NCBI RefSeq assembly: GCF_032884065.1
Contig: NC_088863.1
Span: forward strand, 64,732,790-64,796,789
Length of the DNA stretch: 64,000 nt
Reading direction: 5' to 3'
Source: Artemia franciscana
Taxonomy: Eukaryota; Arthropoda; Branchiopoda; Anostraca; Artemiidae
Below the pieces are notes generated by a model. The model made no database searches and was not told the origin of the DNA. It was given only the letters and a program-made list of their open reading frames with translations. Shown here piece by piece: positions 54,883 to 64,000 of this stretch (within the stretch, counting starts at the first letter, position 1; each line of letters opens with the position of its first letter). The translations under genes were made by a program, and so were the position numbers.

Positions 54883-55953
54883 AGGTAAGAGAAACGGGAA
54901 ACCTAAAAGGATAATAAAGTTCAATTTTAAATGAGCATAAATTAAACATTGGGGGAATTCGAAAAGTATATTTCAGTGTCAAAGTTGTGTTATTTTTACT
55001 GTTCAATTTTTGTTTATTATTATTCTATATGCTCTTCCTTACAGCTCCAATGCCAAAAATAATGAAAATTTCATCACAGAAATGACAAGAAGAAAGAAAG
55101 TTAACAATTCAAACTAAAAGAAAAAAGTCATTAATACGAATCAAGAAATAAACCCCAAAATGAACCGATTCTAAAAAGAATAATTTTATCAAACCAAGGT
55201 AAGAGAAACGAGAAAACTAAAAGGATAATAGAGTTCAATTTTAAAAGAGCATAAATTAAACATTGGGGGAATTTGAAAAGTATTTCAGTGTCAAAGTTGT
55301 GTTATTTTTGCTGTTCAATTTTTGTTTATTATTATTCTATAGCCTCTTGCTTACAGCTCCAATGCCAAAAATAATGAAAATTTAATCACAGAAATGACAA
55401 GAAGAAAGAAATGTAACAATTTAAACTAAAAAAAAAAGTTATTAATACGGATCAACAAATAAAACCCAAAATGAACCGATTCTAAACAAATAATTGTATT
55501 AAACCAAGATAAAAGAAACTAGAAACCTAGAAAGATAATCGAGTTCAATTTTAAACGAGCATAAATTAAATATTGGTGGAATTTGAAAAGTATTTCAGTG
55601 TCAAAGTTGTATTATTTTTGCTTTTCAATGTTTTTTATTAGCATTCTTTAGTCTCTTCCTTATAGCTCCAATGCCAAAAACAATGAAAATTTCATCACAG
55701 AAATGCTTGCTGAAATCTCATAAAGACAAATTCTAACGGCCTGGATTCCCCTTTCTTCTATCAGTCGATTTCTTCCTCTTGACAAGCCTTTCAACAAACT
55801 AAAAACAAATCCTTTCCTAAGGTTAGTTTACGCGCTACTACATCTTTGGACGAAGAGACTTTAGTTAGTTTTTGGCATGTCTATATGAAAAAAAAGAGAA
55901 TAAAAAAAACCGTATCTTCCCATAAGCGACTTGGGAAAGACTTGAACGACTCG
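54883..55953 (-). repeat. Right inverted arm
   Basis: It starts AGGTAAGAGAAACGGGAAAC, has unit marks at 55074, 55386 and 55695 (spacings 312 and 309), then the unique tip ending ...CTTGAACGACTCG at 55953. It is the reverse complement of 50119-51189. Confidence 0.9.
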
Positions 55954-56689
55954 GTAATAAAAATTATGCTGTAATTTGTTTCAGGTTTGACAGTTTCTTC
56001 TGTATCATAACTGTCTAGGTTTGACGCACTATATGACTCTATCTCTGAGCGTCGTTAAGTTTAATATTATTCTATGTTTTTCCAAAAAAATCTTTTCTTG
56101 AAAAAAGTCTTTTGATCGTTCTTCAATAATGCATTCACAAAGCTTGTTAATACGTTATTTGAGATAGTTTTTTTATGTGTCAGTCTAGAAGTCTTATTTA
56201 TTAGTCTTATTTGAGAGTTTGTTTGGTATACACCTTATTTTGGATATAACCTATTAATACAATAAGCTCAAGATGGTGTAATTTCCTTATAGACATTTGT
56301 TGAAGCTTCATTCATAATTGGATTATTTTCATTTGTGGGCTAATTAATTGATAATGTTGATATTTGAGTGCAAATTCCCTTGGGACTTAGTGATTTATTA
56401 AGTAAAGAGATTCTCATACAAGGACTTAAGAACTTAAATATATTTTAATTTTATTAATGAGCATACTGAAAAGGAGAGTTTTTGTCGCAAGGGCCTTTGT
56501 ACCTGCCGGGAATAGTTTCTCTCTTGAACTGCGGGGATCAGGTAACAAAGAAACTGTGCTTCCCTCGCTTATTATTGCTAAAATATAGTTAAATCGCTCT
56601 ATGATTGTTTCTTTTGATAATAACCTTGGATGTGAAAACATCAAAGTGACTAAGGTGTAATTTAATTGCATTCAAGATGCATAACGATC
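55954..56689. other. Gap between foldback element and LINE
   Basis: AT-rich. A protein-like plus-strand run near 56478-56580 (RAFVPAGNSFSLELRGSGNK) could be the far 5' part of the LINE or unrelated debris; stops follow. Confidence 0.3.
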
Positions 56690-56745
56690 AACTGGTATGG
56701 TGCCCTATTCTAAACTTTCTGTTTTGAGCGTGGGCGATTGGAAAT

Positions 56746-57530
56746 ATTCATGTTGATATAGCGAAGGCTACCTCGGATTTTTTCGGAAGTGAAAAGATAA
56801 TGGAAGCTAAGAAAAACTTTGGGGTTTCGCGAACTGCAGTAATCGTCCTAGCGACAGGCAGAAATCATTGGAAAGCTGTCTTGACATGCTGAAAATCCTA
56901 GAAAAGAATGCCGAGTGCCAAATACTTTTGCCAAGTTTTGTGGTCTACGAGCCTGAAGAAGTTCCCGTTATCCCCGGTGAGGTGAGTACAACCCTAACCC
57001 GCAAAGTTAATTAACCCGCAAATGTGCTTGAAAGAGGAAAATTTTGTTCAGACACAACGTAGCATCGTGCCCTTTCCAGGAGCATCTCTGAAGCCACCTC
57101 CAAAGCCGACCTATGCCGTCGTCCTGAAAAACCCGCCAAAAGAGTTGGTTGGTCCCAAGGAGCGTAAAGCGCTCACCCGGTAGAGAGACATGGCACCTTG
57201 TCGTCAGTGACAAAAACGCAGCATCTGCAACCGATAACTCTATTAAGGCCAAAGATGAATCTCTAAATATATAATCTATATGTTCTATGGAATAGCTCGC
57301 TTCGTCCAAGAAAAAGATACTGAAGACCAATTTTGCGATTTAGTGACCAGCTGCATCAAAGTCTAGTGTATTGGCGGTACTATGTCTTATAAGCTGCAAT
57401 TTTCATGCCGCAATTTTCATGTCCAGTGTGCCCTTTGCTACCATACTGATCACCCGAGCTATAGTTACAAATGCCCTGTAGCAAAGAAACTCATGCATCC
57501 ATCAAAATCAATCCTGGACTACGAGTGACA
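56746..57530 (+). pseudogene. LINE ORF1, gag-like with zinc knuckle
   Basis: It begins IHVDIAKATSDFFGSEKIME, then in another frame KSLESCLDMLKILEKN and LPSFVVYEPEEVPVIPGEVS, then SLKPPPKPTYAVVLKNPPKE, FYGIARFVQEKDTED, and a CCHC knuckle CALCYHTDHPSYSYKC (57427-57474). The helical N-terminus, basic RNA-binding middle and CX2CX4HX6C knuckle match nucleic-acid-binding ORF1 proteins of Jockey/CR1-type LINEs. Stops and shifts separate the blocks, and earlier knuckles seem deleted. Confidence 0.65.
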
Positions 57531-57594
57531 TCACGGAAGATTAACGGTGGGATCCAGCTAAATCTGCCAATTTTTAGACTCAATGCAAAACAAA

Positions 57595-58266
57595 TGATGT
57601 GATTTGCGTGCAAGAGCACCTGCTTTCCTCAGATAGCTTCCCTCTCCTTAATGTTGACGCTACTACAATCACTTACTGTCGTGCTGCTAAATGTAGAGGT
57701 ATAGGTAGACCGAGTGGCGACACTGCTGTTCTCGCACGAAAAGAACTAATGCCTTAGCTTTTTTGTGATAGTAACTATTTCATTGCGATTAAAATCCATA
57801 GTCTTGTGATTGCTTCGGTGTACTTACCTACTGATTACTGTCATGCTGGCTGCGAAGTGCTTTTTGATAAGGCGTGTTGAGCACCCTTGCCTCATATTGT
57901 GTGACTCTTAATCTTGCAGTAATTTTGGTCGGTGACATGAACTGGAATCTCTTTGACGACTTTAGTAGTCAAACAAATATTCTAAGTAGCATGTTCTCCC
58001 AGCTTGTGCCGGCAGAAAATGACCAAGCCTTTACATACATCTACCCCTCAGGAAGCACGTCATCCCTTGATTTTATGTCTTTGCTCTCCCAAAATAAAAC
58101 CAGAATCAAAAACGCAGTTATCACTTCGTTCCAGACCTCTGACCATTTGCTGATTGGTAAAATTTTTCCCATTAGTATGATACCTCCTGAACCTACCCGG
58201 TCAAGCAGCTGTAGCAAGTGGCGTAAAATAAGTGACAGGAGAAAAACTTATTTGCTCACATTTTAG
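57595..58266 (+). pseudogene. LINE endonuclease domain
   Basis: Blocks in order: DVICVQEHLLSSDSF near 57597 (with the catalytic Glu), GRPSGDTAVLARKEL, VYLPTDY, ILVGDMNWNLF near 57922 (GDxN box at 57931-57942), and TSDHLLIG at about 58135-58158. All main catalytic boxes of the apurinic-type endonuclease are visible. An in-frame TAG after LARKELMP, further stops near 57880, and a frame change before ILVGD inactivate it. The 57874-58266 part is open for 130 codons. Confidence 0.8.
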
Positions 58267-58770
58267 GGTGTAAGTGATGGTATCCTTACTAAAATCAAAG
58301 TGCCTTTTCAGCTTCTCTCTCAAGAATTGTCTAATAGTGTGCATGAGCAGCAAATTCTGCTAAATATTCATTATCCTAAAATTATCCATGCCTTACGTGT
58401 CGCTGAGCATGCGAGTGTCCATGTCTGGAGGTTTCGAATCGGAACCTAAAAACCCTGCTTGTCGGGTAATCCAGATCTCGTCAATTCCTGTGTAAAGTCA
58501 AAATTCTGGTTCCATATCTGGAGGGAGCGTGGCAGGCCGCGTAGTTGATTGGTGAATGTAATCCGCCTCTAAACAAAGCGCTACTTTGCAAACGTATTAA
58601 AATGTCACCAGGATAAGTCAATAGCCGGAATGTTTAGCAAGGATAAAAGTGATCGCAATTGTATTTGGAAAGTTCTAAGGCATGATTAGTTTAAATCTTG
58701 CTGTGATGTTCAAATTAGTAATGAACAGTGATACAACTACTTTAAAGGTAAATTCTCCAGTCACGATCCA
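58267..58770 (+). pseudogene. LINE linker between endonuclease and RT, decayed
   Basis: Short fragments such as RVAEHASVHVWRFRIG and CHQDKSIAGMFSKDKSD lie in different frames between the endonuclease and the RT. Position, not motif, supports the assignment. Confidence 0.5.
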
Positions 58771-60030
58771 TTGCTCGAAAGTAAGTTTGAGGAACAACTT
58801 AACAGGCTCATATTCAAGTCTCCTAATGACCTTGATTTCGTCTTAACTCCATCAATGGTCACAAAACGCATCCTGAAACTACGAAAAGAGACTTCCCTTA
58901 GTGCGGATTCGATTTGTGCGAAGTACTTGGATTTCTGCTCTTGTGTCTTAGTTGAACAACTATCACTACTTTACCAAATGATTTTTGTTACCCCAATCTA
59001 TTCATTACTGTTTCATTAGTCCTATTTTGAAAAAAGGAGAGCCAGCTGACTTTTGTTCCTCATAAAGGACAATTACTGTTTTCCCCCTTTCATACAAGTT
59101 ATTTGAGCTTTTGGTTGTTGATGAAATTTCTAGTAGTTTCTAGTAGTACACGCCAGAGAACCAATTCGGTTTTAAGAAAGGTGTAGATTTTAAACATGCT
59201 CATCATCTCATTGCAAATTTGTTACTTTATGCCGCTGAAAATGATTAAGTACTGGTTTTTGCTGGGCCATTCGTTCTTAGAGTGTTTGACTCGGGTATAC
59301 TTGCAGAGATACTGCTGATAGCATATAAACACAGTACAGATCTTTCAATAGTTAGGGCTATGCGCGACATTTATAGAAAGCTGAATGCTAGAGTAAAGGT
59401 CCCTGTTTTACCTGGTGTTGTAGATATTACCCTGCCAATACCCAGTAAAAGAGGTATTAGACAAGGAGATCTGGCCTCCCCGCCCCTGTTCAAGAACAGT
59501 GTAGTCGAGCCTCGTCAAAAAGCCCTCACGACATGTATTTTTAAAGGAATAGACGTTTCATTAGTAAATTACCCAGATGACGGATTGAATGTAAGAAGAA
59601 CACAAGCAGGAACTGAAGAAAACTTTCGTATATTGCCAGATGAATATAGTCGTATTGGTTTCAATTCTAATCATATTAAATGTGAGATTCTAGTTTAAAT
59701 CGCCGTTGCCAAGATTCCGTTGCCGTATCTCTTGGTGTGCGTGTCATACAAAACCAAGAACGTCTTACGTACCTTGGAGTCACAATTGGAAAAAATCTCC
59801 GATCGATGCGGATATTGCTTAAAGATTTTTGTGTGAATAAAACTAGAAAGGCATATGGGCTTTTGGTAGCGCTGAAGTTCAATTTTAACCGTCGCATCCT
59901 TGCTAGTTTATATAATGCTTTTGTAGTTCCCTATTTGCTTGTGCTTGCCCCTTTTTGGTCTCTTTTCTCGCAAACAGATGTCAGCGACATAAAGAAGTGT
60001 TTTTACAAATATGCAAAATATCAGCTTATA
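58771..60030 (+). pseudogene. LINE reverse transcriptase domain
   Basis: Fingers: LDFVLTPSMVTKRILKLRKE and SADSICAKYL near 58825-58935. Then, after stops, NQFGFKKGVDF near 59160, KRGIRQGDLASPPLFKNSV at about 59449-59505, and VNYPDDGLNVRR with the YxDD box at 59570-59581. The usual Ala of YADD is Pro here, which should damage the active site. The C-terminal part (RLTYLGVTIGKN, RILASLYNAFVVPYLL) continues in the next frame to about 60030. Motif A could not be placed; the text between 59230 and 59290 looks deleted. Confidence 0.75.
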
Positions 60031-60288
60031 TAGTCTCTACGGATCAGTAATGCAACTCTGTCAGCACGTTATGGAGTAGCTCACAGTCCAGTGCGTACAG
60101 TAGAAAACGAAATGAGCGTTATATAACACGCCTGGGTAGTAAGTGTTTTACGATAGTTTTTTCATGTTATAAATGCTTAGTTTGATTTCTTAATTAGAAG
60201 TGTGTCTTTTTTAGCTTTATTGTTTTTTTTCTCGTACTACTCCGTCAGTTTTGTATTTTCTTTTTTTTGCAATATGACAGGAAATAAA

Positions 60289-60308
60289 CATATACATACA
60301 TACATACA
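60289..60308 (+). repeat. (CATA)n tail of the LINE
   Basis: Four to five CATA copies after a GAAATAAA stretch, marking the 3' end of the LINE. Confidence 0.75.
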
Positions 60309-61016
60309 GAATTACTTTCAAAATTCTCCTAGAACTGTCTGCTTAAGAGCTAAAATGTTGAAATCCTCATGAACTCTTGACTGCATTTGAATACTTAGTT
60401 AAAATTATTGGTCAAATGCTGATAAAAGCACTGACTTCTAAAGATTCTTTTACTAAAGCTTCATGGTGAGCGGGAAGGGTTATTCTTAATTTCACAAATT
60501 AAAAATCTCCATGACTTTTTGTCTAGAATAGCACAAAAGACTTCCTGGTATTGAATATAGAAGAATATCTCAAATAAAGACGAGACAGAGAGTCATTCCC
60601 TGTTGATGTTAGTTATTGCATCTTCTTACTAATATAATCTTTTCATGTTCTGTTTTGTTGCAACAGTTCGCTGAATTGTATTACAGTGATAAATTTTTGA
60701 GTTAAATTAATGCTTGCTGGATAATTCATAAAAGGATCTTGTTCTGTTTCCTTAACAAAAAAAAGTGTATGTCTCCTTTTAATGATTGTTCTAAATTTTT
60801 TAGACAGATTCTCTTTCAGTGAAGTCTCTGCTACAAGAACTCTTAAGCTAATTAAAAATTTTATGTTTAACCTGAAAATATGATTTAATTTCCTACTCCG
60901 AAAAGTTTTTATGTGAAGTAAAAATTACAACTAACAGACAGTTATTTTTTGAGACATTATTTCAACAAGGCAATTCTTATTATTCCATATCTGACTATTA
61001 TAAAATTGTGTTTGAA

Positions 61017-61019
<3 letters not shown>
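60309..61019. other. AT-rich stretch, nothing recognised
   Basis: No frame or repeat of note. Confidence 0.4.

Positions 61020-61096
<77 letters not shown>
61020..61096. repeat. (TA)n microsatellite, about 77 bp
   Basis: Uninterrupted TA run. Confidence 0.95.
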
Positions 61097-61099
<3 letters not shown>

Positions 61100-62800
61100 T
61101 TCGAGGTAAAATCACTTCGTTTTAACTCAGAGGTATTTTGACTTCATTTCCATTTGTTTTCAGTTTTTTAAATGGCATTTTACTTTATTATAGTCACCTT
61201 GATAGTGCTACCCAAGGAAAGAATGAAGTTGGTACAATTTACTATTTTTTTGTATCCCATGATTTGTTTAGGGTATAAAGTTAAAACTTTGCGTTTCATT
61301 GTCCTTTTCAATTAATGTTCGTTATGGGTTTCATCTCTTAATTCAAAGTAAAATCGGTCCGTTTTAATTCTGAGATATTATAACTTTATTTCAGCTTTTA
61401 TTCACTTTTCATATGATTGTTTACTTACATTCAAACGAATGTTTTTCTTTATTTTATTCTTAGACTTACTATAGACCAATTACATTTAAGAACTACGATT
61501 AAAAATTGAATTGAACAAATGAATTACCGAGGGGGTTTGTTAAATTCACAAGAAGAAAGGGGTGAAAGAAAAAAAAAGTTACCACATTTATAACCGCAAG
61601 AATATATAGTTTTAGAAATAGTAATGTATTCTTTCTTTTCGTCTTTACTTTTTGGTAACTAAAAATTTTTGCACGGGGTTTTGACCATTTTGTTAATAAG
61701 CTATTAAAACTCAAATTGAGCGAAAATTTTGATTTTATATTTTAGGATTTGCTCATCTGGGCTATGTTGCCATATTTGACTGACTCTTAAGCCTGATTCC
61801 CCGTGATTTGTCTTTTAGAATTCCAACTAAGAAAATACCAAAAGGTTTTGCTTGTGTGTAATTATCTTTGAAGTTTTTCTTGCATGACGTATTGAGGATT
61901 TTGTTAATAAGCAATCAATAACAAAATTAAATAGAAATTGTACCTTTATATTTTTAGGGTTAGCAGTTTTCTTTACGAAGTCAATGGATTTTAGCGTCCC
62001 AATTTAGGCTTCAAAGGCTTTTTTGCAGATGAGTAATCCCAGTTTCTCCAAAATCTTGCGAATTAGGTATGTTATTTCTAGTCTGGAGCGTTTTACCTAA
62101 TTTCTGAACAAATCAGTTCCGTCGATTTTGTATTCTCAGTCATACAAACAATAAAATTTTTTGTCAAATTATACTCCGTTCAGAGCACTGGTTACAAAAA
62201 TCTTTTGCTCTTCTGGACCCTTTTCATGGTCAAAACTTACCAAGAGACCCCCTTACCAAAGTCACAAAACTTTACCGTGAACACTGGCTATAACTTACAT
62301 AAGGACTTAGTAGAAAAATTGGCGAACGTAAATTTTACAGAATTCACTCCCCACAAAATGTGAAAAAATCTATGCCATATGCATATCCATCATATGCAGG
62401 TAATTCAGCGTAGACTTGGGGCAAAGACTGCAGATGATTCACAAGACAGATGGAAATATTAACAAAAATTACGTTTTTTATCGAAATAATATGGAACAAA
62501 CAACAATTAATTACTTGTGTGGATTGATTTCCAGTCAACATATCAACGCTGTTATCAATTGATTTCCAGTCAACACTGTTATCAATATTTTAGCAGCAGA
62601 GGTCAAAGGTGTTCCAAACGATATTTTTTCCTTATTAAAATCCTGAACTTACTTTTTTCAGGTTAGCACGAGGCTTGATGACGAAGATGTTATATTTGGC
62701 CTGACTTCTGGGCTTGATTTCTTATGGTTCGTCTTTTACTATCCCAAATAAGAAAAAGTCACAGGTTATTTCCTGTTTCCAATTATATTTGACAAATAAA
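61097..62800 (+). repeat. Weak ancient duplications
   Basis: GGTAAAATCACTTCGTTTTA (61107) resembles AGTAAAATCGGTCCGTTTTA (61347), about 240 bp apart. GTTGCCATATTTGACTGACT...CCCCGTGATTTGTCTTTTAG (61767) resembles GTTATATTTGGCCTGACTTC...TTATGGTTCGTCTTTTACT (62689). A small direct repeat, TTGATTTCCAGTCAACA, occurs at 62524 and 62560. Otherwise AT-rich; the frame at 62344-62541 (minus) has no recognised motif. Confidence 0.4.
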
Positions 62801-63774
62801 TAGATTCAACAGCTTTTTTCAAGAAATTGAGGTTGTTATATTAGTAGAGGTGTTATGTCCAGCTGCTAAGATAAGCTTATTTTGCCAACATGCTAAATAG
62901 AATGATATATTGGAACTGTAAACCCTGAACTGTTATAAGATGCTCAATATCTTCAGGAGTTAAGCCAAAAAGCTTGGTTCAAGAAGAAAACTGTAGCTTT
63001 GAACTGACAGATGTAATAAAAGTATTTTGTTTCAAATTTCAGAAATTGCTATAGTTTCAATTCACAAACTACATTATTTATTACAACCCTAAAAGAATTA
63101 CCACATTTTATATAACTACATGTTTTTATAATCTTCAAAACACTTTTTCTATATTTCTATGCAAGATGATGCAGATACTATTTGCTACTACAGTGTTGAG
63201 CAAAAATGCAGTTTTTTGTAAAAAATCAGTTCTATTCTAAGAATTATGGTTTTTAATTAAAAGAAGTTTTGAAACACGTCAATTACCTTTCAAATGAGTC
63301 ATTAAACAGCTCTCTAGGATGTTTCAGCGCCCTGCTAGCTGCAGAGGAAAAAAGATGCCATCGATGCAGAATATTGTAGTTCAAACAACTTTCTTTTTCA
63401 GGCCAATGGATTTTCTTCGTTATTCAAGCCAAGGAGCTGTTACTTTCCTACATAAGGGTCTTAGACAAAGTGATTATAATAGTTTAATTTATGTTTTGAA
63501 TTTACTCTATTCTTAGTAGTTATGGGCTACTGTATTTCTTAGCATGGGACTTGACCATCTCTTACTAGGCTGCTAGTTCCCGCTGCATTCTCGATCATGT
63601 TCAGCACAATAGTGCTGTCTACAAAAAAAGCAAAGTCTGTAAAGTGAAATCTTTATTGTATCCCTGGAGTGGTCTAAGGTATTGAGTTGAAATTCTGAGG
63701 GTCTCTAAAAGGGGATGTTGGACGTACCAATAGACATTGTGTATAAAAATACTCCTAATAAGGCTGGTACCACA
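62801..63774. other. AT-rich stretch, no supported gene
   Basis: Only a short frame at 63319-63516 without motif. Confidence 0.4.
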
Positions 63775-63830
63775 AGTACTACTACTACTATTACGACTAC
63801 TGCTAAGACTACTAGTGCTAATTCTATTGA
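63775..63830 (+). repeat. Imperfect (ACT)n trinucleotide tract
   Basis: TACTACTACTACTATTACG...ACTACTGC-type text. It resembles the tail at 7528-7556, but no LINE protein text was found next to it. The flanking TAGGGGGGAGGATG text has the style of the window's G-rich repeats. Confidence 0.6.
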
Positions 63831-64000
63831 AGCTAAGGGTGTTTAGATTAAATTTTGAGGGATTTTCTTAGGGGGGAGGATGTTGACCTAATTAGAAACA
63901 CACTATGTTGATGCAGCTTATTAAAATAGTGTAATAGCTGTGTTCCATGTACAGCGTTGAGCATTACGTTGTAACTTTCAGTGATGACGAAGGGGATGTT

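Larger units (their letters stand above)
50119..55953. mobile_element. Foldback element, 5835 bp, long tandem-repeat arms
   Basis: The outer 1071 bp on each side (50119-51189 and 54883-55953) are inverted copies of exactly equal length and near-perfect identity; sampled stretches differ by 0-1 base per ~35. Each arm has a ~248-bp unique tip followed by ~311-bp tandem units. The interior carries a decayed gene and a (TA)n tract. The right side has about three extra units (53837-54882). This architecture is that of foldback-type DNA transposons. No target duplication was found next to 50119 or 55953 by eye, so the outer limits may extend or the element may have formed otherwise. A palindromic assembly artefact is the main alternative. 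Confidence 0.75.
56690..60308 (+). mobile_element. Near full-length two-ORF LINE, decayed (Jockey/CR1-like)
   Basis: A gag-like ORF1 (56746-57530), an endonuclease (57595-58266) and reverse transcriptase (58771-60030) follow in the order of two-ORF LINEs, ending in a (CATA)n tail at 60289-60308. Every domain carries stops or shifts. The 5' limit is set where protein-like text begins and is uncertain. No target duplication was found. It lies 0.7 kb right of the foldback element. Confidence 0.75.

Noticed and set aside
53837..55700. CRISPR-like regularly spaced repeats
   Set aside because: Units are about 311 bp and contiguous, without short repeats separated by unique spacers; the context is eukaryotic.
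55954..55970. Target-site duplication for the foldback element
   Set aside because: Sequences just outside 50119 (AAAATATCGT) and 55953 (GTAATAAAAA) do not match convincingly.
57007..57330. 107-codon minus-strand frame
   Set aside because: It is antisense to LINE ORF1 blocks such as KPPPKPTYAVVL.

Overview
The window looks like AT-rich, repeat-dominated eukaryotic DNA. No bacterial-style operon, rRNA, convincing tRNA or CRISPR array was seen. Non-LTR retrotransposons, a Helitron, Polinton-like relics, palindromic modules and very long (TA)n tracts all fit an invertebrate. A crustacean such as a brine shrimp is my best guess, from the general look of the G-rich repeat families; this is weak inference. 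No host gene could be identified with confidence. A few open stretches (11201-11380, 14213-14565, 31332-31777) may be exons.

Layout. 1-513 is a 146-bp tandem repeat running off the left edge. 3.4-4.7 kb and 20.0-24.5 kb hold a G-rich repeat family (unit about 285 bp) whose leader carries a perfect CACTTGG/CCAAGTG hairpin and a GCGATCGC site, together with palindromic modules of about 250-310 bp. 6.8-9.2 kb holds three broken pieces of one RTE-like retrotransposon family; a fourth is at 47.6 kb. 9.2-35 kb is mostly AT-rich non-coding DNA with (TA)n tracts at 11.0 and 25.8 kb. 35.1-36.3 kb has a GC-rich minisatellite, a Helitron helicase relic and a complete 149-bp non-autonomous Helitron sitting in a (TA)n tract.

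37.4-46.0 kb contains minus-strand relics of a protein-primed type B DNA polymerase (37.5-37.7 kb) and of a retroviral-type integrase with a chromodomain (45.3-46.0 kb). That pair is the signature of Polinton/Maverick elements. The interval is interrupted by a complete RTE-clade LINE (39429-42777) flanked by a 12-bp target-site duplication. 46.6-47.9 kb holds two more LINE fragments, and 48.5-49.9 kb holds dispersed repeats.

50119-55953 is the most striking structure: a 5.8-kb foldback element. Its two 1071-bp arms are near-identical inverted copies, each containing about 311-bp tandem repeats. The interior holds a decayed gene resembling a dispersed invertebrate family with aspartate-rich, XPG/PIN-nuclease-like motifs. 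56.7-60.3 kb is a decayed but nearly full-length two-ORF LINE. 60.3-64 kb is AT-rich with a (TA)n tract and weak duplications.

Most coding sequence seen belongs to mobile elements, nearly all broken by stops and frameshifts. The foldback arms and the mini-Helitron are well preserved and probably younger. All family assignments come from reading motifs by eye; no database search was run.
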